Source: Atherix ibis
Taxonomy: Eukaryota; Arthropoda; Insecta; Diptera; Athericidae
DNA length: 64,000 nucleotides
NCBI GenBank assembly: GCA_958298945.1
Contig: OY282609.1
Coordinates: forward strand, 16,164,326-16,228,325
Direction: 5' to 3'
The notes beneath the pieces are model-generated. The model saw only the letters and a list, made by a program, of their open reading frames with translations, searched no databases and had not been told where the DNA came from. The translations under genes were made by a program, and so were the position numbers. Positions 26,703 through 38,747 of this stretch are shown here, one piece after another (position 1 is the stretch's first letter; each line of letters starts with the position of its first letter).

Positions 26703-27174
26703 GCGTTATCCATATTGTGGTGGGAAGAGTGTCATTTATTTAACTTAAGATTTGCAATTTTACATTATGGTTCGATTGGGTGGGTGCTGGAACAACAGGC
26801 TTTGGATGGCAACAACAAAACTTTGCTCAGCAATGCGGCTCATTTATCTTATGCTGGATATGCCAATAAGCTAATTTGCTTTACAAGGACCTCTGAAGTC
26901 ATTGTATCCGTGAAAAGTGAATGCCTGATGTGAATTTAGGTCTGAACATGTTATATTCTGAAAATAAAGAAGGGGAGACGGTTGCAATTAATTCTGACCG
27001 CTATGACCGCATGAAATTTTAGATTTATTGCGCGAAAAGTTTTTAGGATGCATAAGTAATTTCAAGATTTGCTGATGTGAATTTCTCAAACTCTGAAGCA
27101 TTTAAAAGAATCGAGTCCTTAAAAGAATCGAGTCCTGCAAGATGGACTCGTGGCTACCATTTGAATAATGTTAT

Positions 27175-28408
27175 ATTTGTGTATAAGCTTAAATCCGCTG
27201 TTTTTTATTAAAAAAAACACATATTTTTTTTCATAGAAAGCAAAAACAAATTTATTCAAAGTACTTGCCCTCGCTAGCTACACATTTTTTCCATCTCTCG
27301 GGCAATTTGTGGATACCACGCCAAAAAAAAATCCTTCTCTTTCGAGGCAAACCACTCATCAAGCCATTTTCGGACGTCTTCGTAAGAATCGAAGTGTTGC
27401 TCACCGAGCGCGTGCCCCATCGACGAAAACAGGTGGTAGTCTGAAGGGTCCAGGTCTGGTGATTAAGCAGGGTGGAGTAGCACCTCCCAGCTGAGTGTCT
27501 TCAAATAGTTTCGGACCATTTTTGACGTGTGCGATGGTGCGTTGTAGTGGAGGGAAATCAGCTTGTCATGTCTTTGTTGATTTGATCAGTTGTTGATGGT
27601 TGTGTTGGGCATTGACAGTTTCACCAGGTTGCACCATCTCATAGTAGACGATACCCTGCTGATCCCACCAAACGCACAGCATCGTCTTCATTCCGAAGCG
27701 ATTTGGTCTTGGGGACGATGTTGATGGTTGGCCGGGATCAACCCACGATTTCTTGCGTTTAGGATTCTCGAAATATATTGACTTTTCAACGCCTGTCACA
27801 ATCCGATGCAGGAACGATTTTCTTTTTTGTCTGGCGAGCAAGATTTCGCATGTGTTTTGGCGTCGCTCCATCTGCCTATCGTTCAATTTATGCTGCACCC
27901 ATTTTCTGTTTTTTTCAATCTTCCCCATGGCACGCATACGCATGGAAATGGCTGGCTAAGTAACACCCAATTGCTCCGCGAGCATTTTTTGCGATTGGGT
28001 ATCGTCTTCGTCCAAAATAGAATGCCTTCCTAGGCCGATTTTCACGCTTCTTGTCCCACAAGTCAAAACTGCTGTCTTTGAACCGACAAAACCAATCTCG
28101 GCACGTTGTTTCCGATAAACCACTGTCGCCAGAAGCCTCCATAAGCATTCGATACGATTCGGCAGCCGATTTCTTCAAATTGAAGCAGAAAAGCACAGCT
28201 TCCCGCATATGCTCTTTTTCTGGCACAAAACTAGACATGATTACGAAAAGGAAAAATGTATGATGTTGTACGAAATTGCTGACAATGTGCACTGATTAAT
28301 GTTGACAGATGTCAAACTCATAAAAAAAGTATGGCGTGCCCATGGTAACTTAATACGCTCACTCACGCCATCTATGACCAAATAGCGGATTTATGCTTAT
28401 ACACCAAT
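27175..28408 (-). mobile_element. Mos1-like (mauritiana-type) mariner, copy 1
   Basis: Ends read GTGTATAAGCTTAAATCCGC (left) with the inverted counterpart at the right. The outermost three or four bases have decayed relative to the second copy at 44449-45717. Flanks are TA-rich, so boundaries are good to a few bases. About 1.23 kb, minus-strand transposase. Identified by similarity to Mos1-type proteins (MSSFVP...., VWWDQQGIVYYE, PGETVN). Confidence 0.88.
27252..28238 (-). pseudogene. Inactive Mos1-like mariner transposase (copy 1)
   Basis: Starts at ATG 28236-28238 (MSSFVPEKEHMREAVLFCFN), the family's start. The helix-turn-helix part includes KSAAESYRMLMEASGDSGLSE. The 27566-27943 frame gives MGKIEKNRKWVQHKLNDRQM then HRIVTGVEKSIYF, where the first catalytic Asp of the expected GDEKWIYF is Val. 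Further on LHYNAPSH shows the second Asp replaced by Tyr, and a stop falls in PA*SPDL. The third Asp (DPSDYHLF) remains. Frameshifts occur near 28000 and 27570. It ends GKYFE with a stop at 27252-27254. Two of three catalytic residues are lost, so it cannot cut DNA. Confidence 0.88.
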
Positions 28409-28540
28409 ATATATTGTAATATTGCCATTATTATATATACACATAATAAACTAAAAACAATAAAATGAAGAAAAAAATCTTTTATCAAATTCTGAATTTT
28501 AAGTCGATTTACTTTCCGAAGCACAAATTGGATAATCCAA

Positions 28541-30719
28541 AGGATTTAAAAGAAATTTAAAAAAAAAACAATTAATAGCTTTTCTCAAATATAAACAAAG
28601 TTAGTATCATATTCTAATTATTTTCACTTATTTAAAGAAAAAAAAGTTTTTAAACTCTATAAATTTTGAAAGAAAAGTTCTGAAATTCGATTATCTACAA
28701 AATCTATAAAATTTTAGTCCTTTTTCTAGTATATTGTTTTGTCAAAGATTAGATTTACTGAAAATCTACTGTGAATTTATGTTATTCGACAGGAAGTAGA
28801 ATTTCAATAGTTGGAATTGTTCTTTAGAAAAGGAATTTTGAATCGATAATATTACCAATAAATATTATCAGCAATATTGAAGTTGGGATAGGCAGGATTT
28901 GTGCCAAATTCCATCGATATTCATACTCTTGTAATTATGACTTAGATTTTTTTCTACTTTTAATATTTCGATTTTGTTCCACATCAAGATGACATACAAC
29001 CACAAAGATGAGAAATTATTTGAGGGGAAAATAGATAAGGCGTTATTGATTTCCTTTTGGAAAAACTTATTTGAATAAATAGAATAAGTTTCATGCACTC
29101 TGTACCAACTTTACCTATAAATTGTGCAGTTTCCTTGTTTTTATGCACACTCTGCATACGTTATGACTGACTCATATTTTCGCCAATAGCAGTAGATCCC
29201 GCCACCCCCTTTCTCTTATGCTCTGCTGGTTGGAGCATATTCAATCCAATATACTCTGTGGACATGACTTTCTAGAGTCAATTATGTTTTCACTTAAATT
29301 TAGCTATGTTTTGTCCTATGGTCCCCATAGTCATATATTTGTTTGCACAAAAGTCACCTAAACTTTAATGGATTGTCCAGCCGCCATAAACGTACGTACG
29401 AGTAGATATGAAGTGACTGCACACTTGGACAAGTACATACTTAGTATAGGAGCTTGATGACAATTTTAACTTTAGCACAAGTCTCCATTTCGATGCCACC
29501 ACCCTCTAAATCTCTCTTTATTGCATAAAAAATAAATATAAGTGTTTTAGTGGGTAAAAAAAAATGAAAGGAGAAAATAAACATAAACGAAGTTAAATTG
29601 GTTTCTTTGTCCAATCGTAAACAAAGTCATCTGGATGAAAATACTCAGTCATCCCCCATCGTAGATGAATAGGCAGAGGCAGTAAGGCATTCTTAAGAAC
29701 GAACTTAAGCAAGTTAGTATGAAGATAGGTGGTGGCATAAAGGCTTGTGATGAGTTTTCAGAAATAGTGGCAATAAATAAAAACACGGAAAAAAAGAATA
29801 GAACCAAATATTCTTGAAAGAAAATGACACAAAAGCAGGAGAATTTTGTTCCGTCTTTGGACACGGTTACGGCTACGGCCACGAATAAAGCTACAATTAT
29901 GGTTTTTAGTTCTATACACAACAGAGGCAAGTATGTGGCGTTGATAACCTCGAGAAAATTTCCTTAAAAAGACAAACGAGCTTTTTGCTTTTAGTTGATA
30001 ATAAAAAAAATTCACTTGTTGTGTTTTATTCACGATTATTGTGTATAGAAACAAGAGTTTTCTATATTTCAATAGGAAAAACCTTCTTTCCCATATTAGG
30101 TTCTGAAGGAGGAGGAGGAGGAGGAGTGAAGATGTTTTCCAAGAGTTTTCCTGTATTGACAGAAACTATTCGTTGTTATTGTCAACTTGTGGTTGGATAG
30201 TACAACGCCAAAGTGTTACGTAGAAATGGCTGGTTAACCTGTTTTCTTTTTACAATACTACGTACAATAATACTTCAGACTAACTCTGTCGAATACAAGA
30301 AGTTCGAAATAACAAAATTCTTGATAGGAAAAAGAAATGTTCATAAATAAATGCAAGGCGACACGCTGCAAATAAAATTTCACCTTACATGCTATTCTTG
30401 TAGATGTCACAAACATATGAACTCTACTCTCTACGAGTGGAAGGAATTCCAGGAAATTGGGAAAAATAATACATAAAAAACTAGTTTTCCATTAAGTATT
30501 TTTAAATTGAAATTGAATATATGTCATAGCATTTTTATTGTTTGTACAATAAAATTTTAATACACTTAAAGTCCATAGGTTTTTTTTTTAGTCTAAGAAC
30601 GACTTTGATTTTTTGTAATTAAAATTTTTATGTAAGGTCAAAAAACATAAAATTGTGGATATCGTAAAAAAAAATTACTTTGCTCTACTACTATGTTAAA
30701 ATGTTAAGGTAGATTTTTT
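28541..30719. other. Non-coding sequence
   Basis: No coding similarity. The patch 29100-29520 is more mixed in composition and non-repetitive, and could hold host regulatory sequence, but nothing specific is visible. A (GGA)n run lies at about 30108-30126. Confidence 0.45.
30108..30126. repeat. (GGA)n microsatellite
   Basis: Six consecutive GGA units. Confidence 0.85.
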
Positions 30720-31600
30720 CTAAACCATGAGATTTACTCTGAGTTTAATTTTTAATAGTATGAACACAATTCCGATAGCAAATGCAAACTGAACTGCAAA
30801 TATGTACTCTCAAAAATTGACAAATTTCGCCCAAATAAACAAATTAAATATAATTGCAATAAAAAAATTTATTAAGAAATGATGTTTCAATAATTAACAA
30901 CTGTCAAATACAATAATCCTGCCACAAAACTAAACACTTAAATGTATGGCAGTACTTGGACTTTAACTGTGAAATTATAACACGATCTATTTCGGTGATA
31001 AAACAATCGGAGTTTTGTGCATTCTCATAAGAAAATTTTGACAGTCCGATTGGATGGAGTTTTCAGTTTCAATCGGAATTGTGTTCCTACCATACGTCAA
31101 AGGAACAGTATAACACTTAATTCTAACTATAATAAATTATTGCGGCCGTTTAGTGAAGTTAAAATGAACCAATTTGTTGTTGGAAAATCCATCCGCCATT
31201 TTCCGGTAGCCAAAATTATTTAATAATATGTCATTAGAAAATGTTTTTTGTAATCAGTTTTTTTTAATTAAATTTTTTTTATTCAATATATTTTTATTTG
31301 AATTTCAACTGTCAAATACAGTAATTCTGCCACAAAACAAGACACTGAACTGTATGGCAGTACTACAATTTGAAAAGTAAAACAAGATCGAAAAAGAGTC
31401 GGAGTTTTCTGCATTCCCATAATACTGTGAAAGTTTTAAAATTTTGACAGCCGCAATTACATGCAGTTTATTTTTGCAGTCGGAATTGTGTTTTCATCAT
31501 AAACTATGAGATTGACTCTAAGTTTAATTTCTTAAACTTAGAAAATCTCGTGGCCATTGACTGTTCAAGCGTTTATGTATGATTTCGGGAAGGGAAAGTG
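30720..31600. repeat. Unclassified repeat cluster with direct and inverted blocks
   Basis: Two diverged direct copies (about 30898-31105 and 31306-31510) share 'aactgtcaaatac', 'ctgccacaaaac', 'gtatggcagtac', 'cggagtttt.tgcattc.cata' and 'cggaattgtgtt'. A third partial copy lies inverted at 30725-30815 (shared 'cggaattgtgtt' and 'gagatt.actct.agttta'). A more diverged relative is at 55890-56045. No coding sense; it may be a MITE or foldback family. Confidence 0.55.
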
Positions 31601-32060
31601 AGGACAATTTCCATATAAGGGGATTGTTGTGGGATGACAGTTGACTATGACATTTTTTGTTACAACTAACTGACAATTCACGAACGAAAGGAACATTAAT
31701 GTCGGCGATTGATCATATTATTACGCAGATAATAGAAAGCATCGACGAATGTTCGGAGGTTTTTCGATTGAAAAGATCGAATTGGAGCGCAATTGGAATG
31801 CCTGGATGACACTGAAAGTTCCATTCCGTAAGTCCATAGGGCTCTTTACTGTACTGTATGAATTAGTTCTTTTCAGTTTTGTGTATGGGTGACATGCCAA
31901 ATGTTCAAAGCAACGTACTTTTGTAGAATAATATTACAGGTAATAAACCCACTACCCCATTAGTTTGTGAGGTCGTTCTTGGCAAAGAGTAAAAGTAACA
32001 TGAAAACTTTTTTGTTAGTTTATTTTTATCCTCTTTTTCTGAATAAGTTTTGAAGGGATT
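31600..32060. other. Non-coding sequence
   Basis: Unassigned sequence between the repeat cluster and a reverse-transcriptase fragment. It may include decayed retroelement sequence but no motif is readable. Confidence 0.35.
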
Positions 32061-32069
32061 CAGTATAGT

Positions 32070-32235
32070 TTTGTAAAATATAGAATGCAGTATTTGGGTT
32101 TTTGTGACGTTGACAGGATGACGGTGTTATCATCAAATATAGTTTCTAAAGGTATGTCGTTAGAAGAAATAAAAATATTATACAGCAAAGGGCCAAGAAT
32201 GCTACCATGAGGGACACCAGTGAGGATAGAAAATT
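32070..32235 (-). mobile_element. Non-LTR retrotransposon fragment (reverse transcriptase)
   Basis: The minus strand reads LTGVPHGSILGPLLYNIF, SNDIPL, then TIFDDNTVILSTSQK. The first matches the conserved G-V-P-Q-G-S-x-L-G-P-L-L-F-N-I-F block of jockey/R1-type reverse transcriptases. The second matches the F/Y-A-D-D-T catalytic block, here FDDN, with the spacer between them shortened. It is a small 5'-truncated or otherwise decayed scrap, and family assignment beyond 'jockey/R1-like' is not possible. Confidence 0.75.
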
Positions 32236-33616
32236 ACTCTAAAATACCGTTCTGCTAATGAAAAAAATAACTGAAAAAATAAACAAATTTTTTTTTGCAT
32301 TAATCTTGAATATATAATTTTTTTTGAAGCAGACCTTAAATTTTGCGTACATTTCTAAAAAAATAAAAGATTGCAAAAAATTTCCAAAAAAAATAAAAAT
32401 ATTGTCCCCAAAAATATCCATAAATGCTGCAAATTAGTAGAAACCCCACGACCAAATATGAAATTTATGAGCTTGTTGACATTGTGTATTTTCGATAGTA
32501 AAATTTGTACACGTAACACATCTGAAAGTGTGTTGATGGATTTTGGTGATATATTGAGTTTATTCGCATAATTTGCTTCTTAATTTATACAAATCGGTAC
32601 TCTTGTTGACTGTAGGTACTTTTGTGGAATTAATTCAATAACGACTGTGCCAATTTCGACGGAGAGAAGCTCAGGAAGCACTAAATAAATTAGAATACCT
32701 GTTGATGAAAATCGAAAGTATATTCTAATTAATATTATCTAAAAGTACGTATGTATCTGTTAACTCCTTGGTTGGTCTCATGTATTCTTGTTGAATATTT
32801 TATCTAATAAATAAAGTCTCTTCAAGAAATGTTGGAGGAACGTATAGAAAAGCGATATTCCCTTTAAAAACGAATCCTGAAATTTGACCAAATAATTCCA
32901 GTCATATTGCCATATGAGAGTATGTTAGCTCATTAATTATCGAAGCTTAAAAAGAAGGTCTTCATTTATTATGTAACCAAATAAAAATATCCATTTTCGT
33001 TTTCATTACATTTACTTCCATATTAGCTAAATTGTAGAGCCATTATAATGGGAATCTAATGAACGTCTACGTGGTAGTGGTTTTGAGTGTTTGGTATGAA
33101 ATGCGGCACGAATTTTCTTTGCCATGAACATACGACAATTACTTTCTTTTTCCTTGCCATTTAGTAAGTCGGAAAAACGACAAGCTAGTGTCTAAACTTG
33201 GGACTCATCAAAGAGGAAGTATAATTAGCTATTATTAGATTAATTCCTGGTTACATAATGACAAATAGGAAAATTTTCTCTTCGAAACGTTTGTTTATAA
33301 TCTTACTAGTCGAAGATAAATGAACTTCGATATTTTCTTTTCGAACTTCTTGAATGGAGGCATTCGTTAATTATTTTATATGTTATCGAAAATTAATAGG
33401 GGATTTCTACATACGAGTAATAAATTGTTAGATCTTAACAATTATTTGTCAATTTTGTCAAATAATTTTATTTTGTGAACATTTAAATTGTTGCTTTTTA
33501 AATATAAAAAATGCTTACCATAAATGATAAATTCTATTATTTTACGATTATGACATTGGTATAGTGTTTATTTCATTATTAATTTATATAATTTTTTTAT
33601 TATAATATAAGAAATA
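32236..33616. other. Non-coding sequence
   Basis: No recognised gene or repeat. Confidence 0.5.
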
Positions 33617-33618
33617 TA

Positions 33619-34533
33619 CGAGGTCTGTTCAAATAGTATCGCAAATTTTGCGTTTTTTATTTAAAAATTATTTATTTATTCATGAATATCTATTTTGTCC
33701 CTTTCAAAGTAATCCCCACCAGATATTATACACTTGTGCCAACGTTTTTTCCAATCCTCGAAACACTTCAAAAAATCATTTTTTGTGATCTTGTTCACCT
33801 CCTCCTTCGATGCCGTCTTTATCTCCTCAATCGTAGCGTAGCGTCGTCTTTTCATGGGGCTCTCCCAGATCTGGGGAATACAGTGGCTGCGGCATTATTA
33901 GTGTGTTGTTTTTGGCCAAAAATTCGCACACAAGCAACGGGGCGTTATCATGGTGCAAAAGACAATTTTTGTTCTTCCACAAATCCGGGCGTTTCTGGCG
34001 GATTGCTTCACATAACTTGCAGGTAATATTCCTTATTGACCGTTCTACCCTGTGAGAAGAACTCATGATGCACCACGCCCCTGCAATCGAAGAAAACTGT
34101 AAAAACATTCACATTCCACCGAACTTGGTTGTTTTTCGGTCTTGGCGCGTGCGGCAGCTTCCATTGTGATGATTGAGCTTTTGTTTCCACGTCATAACCA
34201 TCATGATTCGTCACCAGCTATGAACCTCTGCAGGTGATGATTCGTCACCAGTTATGACCCTCTGCAGCAAATTTGGGTCGTCGCAAACAGAGTCCAACAG
34301 TTCCTTAGCAATGTTATAATGCGATACTGTTTTTGGTCGAAATTGAGCAAAAATCAAAGACGAGCCAAAACACGTGCAAGCAAAACAGCTGCCAAAAATT
34401 AATTCAAAATGGCCGAACTTATCGGTATAAGTGAGAGACATGAGTACCAACATAACGCCACAAAAAAGTCAAAAATCGAATATACGTAACCCGCGGAAAT
34501 TCAAAATTCGCGATACTCTTCGAACAGACCTCG
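33619..34533 (-). mobile_element. Mariner A copy M4 (915 bp, deletion type 1)
   Basis: TA flanks at 33617-33618 and 34534-34535, ends CGAGGTCTGTTCAAATAG / AGACCTCG. It lacks the DNA-binding domain through the same TTGC junction as M1, M6 and M7. Minus-strand remains: IAKELLDSVCDDPNLLQRVITGDES, then frameshifts, LLHHDNAP and a shortened SPDLGEPHEKTT. The stretch normally coding CDFFLFPKLK is deleted, so the third catalytic Asp is gone. A 34-bp tandem duplication lies at about 34203-34265. Not inserted in a T element. Confidence 0.88.
34203..34265. repeat. Tandem duplication (~34 bp) inside M4
   Basis: The block 'atgattcgtcaccag.tatga.cctctgcag' occurs twice in a row with a few differences. 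It duplicates codons around the first catalytic Asp (GDES). Confidence 0.85.
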
Positions 34534-34535
34534 TA

Positions 34536-35756
34536 TAGAGGAAATATAAATTTATCTTTATAATGATTAATAGTCTTGACAAATAATACGGTCTGTAATT
34601 AAAATATTTATGAATGGTACTCAAAATTCAGGTCTGTAAGTCCAGATAGATCTTTAAGTTACAAGTCCAAATCTCTTAGATCTTACAGACTTCAACCTTG
34701 GATTTTGTAATCTGTAAGTCCAGATAGACTTTTTCCATTAGCATTTGTTAATATTTTTAGTATCTTTTTTAAATTATATTCAATATTGTTTAAGTGAGAT
34801 ATTTTTATGGCAAATAACCATTGTAAATTTATTTATTTTTCTCTATTTTATTCAAAAAATCATTAATAAAAAAAAAATTTCTAACTATTTTAGACTAAAT
34901 TATCAGATTAAAAATTAAACCACATCCGTTCTTATAAAAATGGTGTTCATTTACCTCGGTATATTTGGAAGTTGCATTCAAATTTCAATGAAGGTGTGAA
35001 TTGCATCATCAAAATAGAAAGAAATGTTATAATTTATAGCTAAAGCAAAAAACAAAGTATGGCGATTAAAAAATTTATTTAAATGAATCAATGCCATTTA
35101 ATTTCTTTTCTTAATTTTTTTTTTGATTATATACTAAATGTTTAGGTGTTTTCTTAGCAAATTTAGAGGCCATTATTTCATAATCCAAATGGCATTAAAA
35201 TTTACTAGCATTTTGATTAACCAATATAAAGTTTAACATAATATGATCTTCCGGCAAAGTAGATTTTATTCTTGAGCAAATTACATAGTATTTTTGGCGT
35301 TAATAATGTATGCTTTTCTTACTGGAACTGTTATGGTGTAATAATTTTTCTTACATTTTCACCATAAGAAAATCTAGTAGGTCGTGGACGTTATGTCTCT
35401 ACTATAAGGTCATTAACGTACAAATGTGTTTTACTGTTGTTTTTTTTAAATTTAAGTTTATTGCAAATTTGTTGTTTAATGAATGAGTTTGTGATCACAG
35501 AAATATAAATAATTGATTCTTCAAATTGAACATTATTTCCAGATTTAATAAATTCCTCCGTTGGCAATGTGATTTTTTTATAGACTAATAAAACCCTTTT
35601 ATTGGGTTTAATAAAAAAAATTGAATATCGTGAAAATTATTTACCATTGATTTAGAAAATCCTGCATTCAATGTATGAAATACAATTAATATATTTAAAA
35701 ATAAACATAAAACTAGTCCGTGTCCGTATAAAAATATTTTCTAATCCTGGTGCATA
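34536..35756. other. Non-coding sequence
   Basis: Around 34628-34740 the block 'ctgtaagtccagatagactt' occurs twice with variants. No gene seen. Confidence 0.5.
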
Positions 35757-35758
35757 TA

Positions 35759-35977
35759 CAGTGACAAGCAAAAGTGAACAAGTAAATTGTACTTTAAGCA
35801 AGATGTTCATATTATAGACGTTCTGTTATAGATATTTAAAAAAAAATTTTTACGTTTTGTTGGTATTTTATTAAGCTTGCTTATTTACAACAACAAAATT
35901 AATAAAACTACTTATCTGATAGAAATTATTTAAAAAAAATAACCAAAATTGCACTTGTTCATATATGCACGTTTTGT
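35759..35977. repeat. Left inverted repeat of the Tc1 element
   Basis: It pairs with 37195-37413. It holds an outer 'gtgaacaagtaaattgtac' motif and an inner inverted 'gcacttgttcat', the likely paired transposase contacts by analogy with IR/DR elements. Confidence 0.93.
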
Positions 35978-36049
35978 GTATGTTAATAGAATTGTTAATA
36001 TAATATGTATTTTTTATGGTATTTAATATTTGGTCCATAGCCCTTTTTT

Positions 36050-36985
36050 TTAAAAAACTTCGGAAACCCTCCTGGGCATGCTCTCAACTAAATTTTGGAT
36101 TATTTCCTTTGGAATTTTCTTCCACTCCCCCTCAATCCGATGCCATAATTCTTCGAAATTTTTGGGTAGAGTTTGATGTTCAGCCAGCTTCCGTTTCACA
36201 ATTGCCCACAAATTCTCAATTGGATTTAAATCCCGACTTTGTGCAGGCCATAGCATGGTCGACAATTTTTGTTCTTGGAGCCAAGTTTTTACAATTTTTG
36301 CTGTGTGCTTTGGATCTCCATCTTGCTGAAATACGAGATCCTGCTCATTGTACGCACATTTCTCGACGAAGGGAATCAAATTCGATTTTAATAAGTTTAA
36401 ATAATACTCCTTATTCATTATTCCCTCTATTTTTACAAGTGGACACGTATTCCACCATGTGAAACATCCCCAAGTCATAATGCACCCACCACCATGTTTT
36501 AAAGTGTTTTTAACCTGGTAGGGCTTTAGGGATTCTCCGGGTTTTTTCCAATAATATGATCTCCCGTCTGAGTTAACTCGATTTATTTTGGTTTCATCAG
36601 ACCAAATTACCTTCTTCCACTCATCGACCCCCCAATTTTTATGCGCTCTAGCCCAAGGTAATCTTGCCTTTATATTTTTTTTTGAGAGGCTAGGCTTTTT
36701 AAGCTTCTGGCATGCCACCATTCCAATTCTTTTGAGAGCCCTTCTAGCTGTCCACTCGCTCACTTGTTTATTAACATTAATGGAGGACTCCCTTGGCGTC
36801 TTCACCTGGCAGGATCGTAATTGTCGCTCCATTACTCTTGCATCTCGGTCCATCAAAAGTGTTTTTCGGCCATATTTCACCGCTGGTACCGTTAATTTCT
36901 GGGTTTTTTTCACGTTTAGTACGGTTGTTTGCGGCACTTTGCAAACTCGAGAAATTTCACGACTACTTTCTCCGCTTTTCAACAA
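36050..36985 (-). CDS. Tc1-family DD34E transposase, nearly intact
   Basis: An uninterrupted frame of about 311 codons ends at TAA 36050-36052. Residues 1-110 hold two helix-turn-helix segments (GESSREISRVCKVPQTTVLNV; ARRALKRIGM). The catalytic core has WSDETKIN (first Asp), FQQDGDPKHTAK (second Asp) and LNPIENLWAIVK (Glu). Exactly 34 residues separate the second Asp and the Glu, which is the Tc1 signature. The GGGC.MTWGCF glycine-rich box is present. The frame remains open upstream of 36985 (…IISEIIKQKIVFLLKSG), consistent with the family N-terminus, but I find no ATG in that frame, so the start may be mutated or lie in an unseen upstream exon. Only the start is doubtful. Role: cut-and-paste of its own element in the nucleus. 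Confidence 0.9.
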   Translation of the reverse strand: MLKSGESSREISRVCKVPQTTVLNVKKTQKLTVPAVKYGRKTLLMDRDARVMERQLRSCQVKTPRESSINVNKQVSEWTARRALKRIGMVACQKLKKPSLSKKNIKARLPWARAHKNWGVDEWKKVIWSDETKINRVNSDGRSYYWKKPGESLKPYQVKNTLKHGGGCIMTWGCFTWWNTCPLVKIEGIMNKEYYLNLLKSNLIPFVEKCAYNEQDLVFQQDGDPKHTAKIVKTWLQEQKLSTMLWPAQSRDLNPIENLWAIVKRKLAEHQTLPKNFEELWHRIEGEWKKIPKEIIQNLVESMPRRVSEVF

Positions 36986-37194
36986 AAAAACTATTTTTTG
37001 TTTAATTATTTCAGAAATTTTCTTTATAATGCAACGACTCCAATATTCCTCTAATAGTCGAGTGTAACAACTAAATTATTAATTCTTAATAAATAACCAA
37101 TAATCCGTCTGAGGCATTGTGATTCAAATTTACTGTTTAACTATAGATCCAATATTGTTATTAAACGGTACATTTTGTACACATGTACATTTGA

Positions 37195-37413
37195 ACAAAA
37201 CGTGCATATATGAACAAGTGCAATTTTGGTTATTTTTTTTATATAATTTCTATCAGATAAGTAGTTTTATTAATTTTGTTATTGTAAATAAGCAACCTTA
37301 ATAAAATACCAACAAAACGTAAAAAATTTTTTTTTAATATCTATAACAGAACGACTATAATATGAACATCTTGCTTAAAGTACAATTTACTTGTTCACTT
37401 TTGCTCGTCACTG
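37195..37413. repeat. Right inverted repeat of the Tc1 element
   Basis: Reverse complement of the left arm with about seven differences. The match stops at 'gcacgttttgt', where the two arms diverge. Confidence 0.93.
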
Positions 37414-37415
37414 TA

Positions 37416-38747
37416 TATAATATTTTCAGCTACTTTTCTGAGATAAGCTAATTTTTCAAACGATTCTCCTGGGATAATAATTGGGTTGATTTTACAAAAA
37501 TATATATTACATCTAAACATTATGACATTTTATATATTTATTCTGTATAGAAGGCATAATTTTTACTATAAAATATATATTCGCGAGAAATGCTTGAACA
37601 AATTCCTTGGAGATATAAAAAAAATTGTTATTATTTTATTGGAGGAAAAAATGTTATATAAAATAAATCCGTTTTTAGACATTTCAAACATTTTTATGAA
37701 TAATTTATTCAAATAAAAATATCCGTTTTTGTAATATTTTTTTTTTCATTTTCTGAATATTTCCAAAGCATAAATACACATACTAAATGATGACGTACAT
37801 ACTCGTCGGAACATAAGTGCTATTAGTATAAGCTGAATATTTTTATTTGGATGACCTTTTTTATTCAAATTAAATAAATCGTTTCGTCCTTGATACCATA
37901 AAAACAAAAAACAAAGTTTATTAACAATTTTATTTAAATTCTTATAAAAGACTTTATATTTTAATTAAGAAATTTTAATATCTTCAATTAATCATTGCGA
38001 TTTGATTTGGAAATTTTTGACAAAAACTATATAATTTTAACATTTTTTTAAATATAAAAAATAGTCTAAGATAAAATGTCAAATCATTTCTAGAGTATCT
38101 AAATGGGGGGTGGGCATAATTTATGAGATTTAATTTTTTTATAACCAAGCGAATAAAGAACAAAATGCGACAAATTGTCTAACCTTGAACAAAAATCTGA
38201 ACATATTTTTTTATGCTTCCTTAAAAAATTCATCAGTAGAGATAATATATTATGTTGAAAAATTTGAATAAATACACAATTTGATTACGTTATTATCACA
38301 TTTTTATTTTGGCCATTTCTGTCTGATACAAAATTCAGTGTTTATTCACTCAACAATAAGCATTTTTCTCATGATTATCCATATCATCTCTCATAAACCT
38401 TTTGTTTTATTGTAGGATCCTGAGATATTCCAACGAAAGATTTAACGTATATAAAATATAGTGTATGTGACATTAAAATATTATATGGTATGCGATTTGT
38501 TCAAATTTATGTGCAAATTTAATTCCGATTTTGAACATAAGTTTACATGTTGAAATAATAAATATAATTATGATGGTTGATGAAAGAGGAGTGATTTATG
38601 ACTTGGACAGTTGATAAGTTAGTGAGCATCTGTCAAGGAATAATTTGGAAGGTCGAAAGATATAATTTTCTTTTATCAATATTATATAATTAAATTAAAT
38701 GAATTATTTTCGAAGGAAAATCTTGTGCAGGGAAATTTTACTGATAA
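37416..38747. other. AT-rich non-coding sequence
   Basis: No gene seen; very A/T-rich. Confidence 0.55.

Larger units (their letters stand above)
26703..28540 (+). mobile_element. Family T element, copy T5, interrupted by Mos1-like mariner
   Basis: The left end (CGTTATCCATATTGTGGTGGG) and right end (ACTTTCCGAAGCACAAATTGG) match the T termini. The plus strand reads LEQQALDGNNKTLLSNAAHL, a decayed catalytic region. Near 27090-27170 'agaatcgagtcctgcaag' is followed by codons for the SRGGHLNxV-like C-terminus. The mariner splits the element in this tail: 'ttgaataatgttata' before it continues as 'tattgtaatattgcc' after it. Confidence 0.75.
35759..37413 (-). mobile_element. Tc1 element with 219-bp inverted repeats (1655 bp)
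   Basis: TA flanks at 35757-35758 and 37414-37415. Arms 35759-35977 and 37195-37413 are inverted copies differing at about seven positions (roughly 3%). They begin CAGTGACAAGC and CAGTGACGAGC. Long arms of this size are known in Tc1-family elements such as Minos, S, Paris and Bari3. Within each arm the outer motif TGAACAAGT recurs near the inner end in opposite orientation (ACTTGTTCA, about 35954-35962). A single long transposase frame fills the centre. This is the best-preserved mobile element in the window. Confidence 0.95.

Noticed and set aside
36016..37067. Plus-strand frames of 148 and 159 codons
   Set aside because: Antisense shadows of the Tc1 transposase at 36050-36985.
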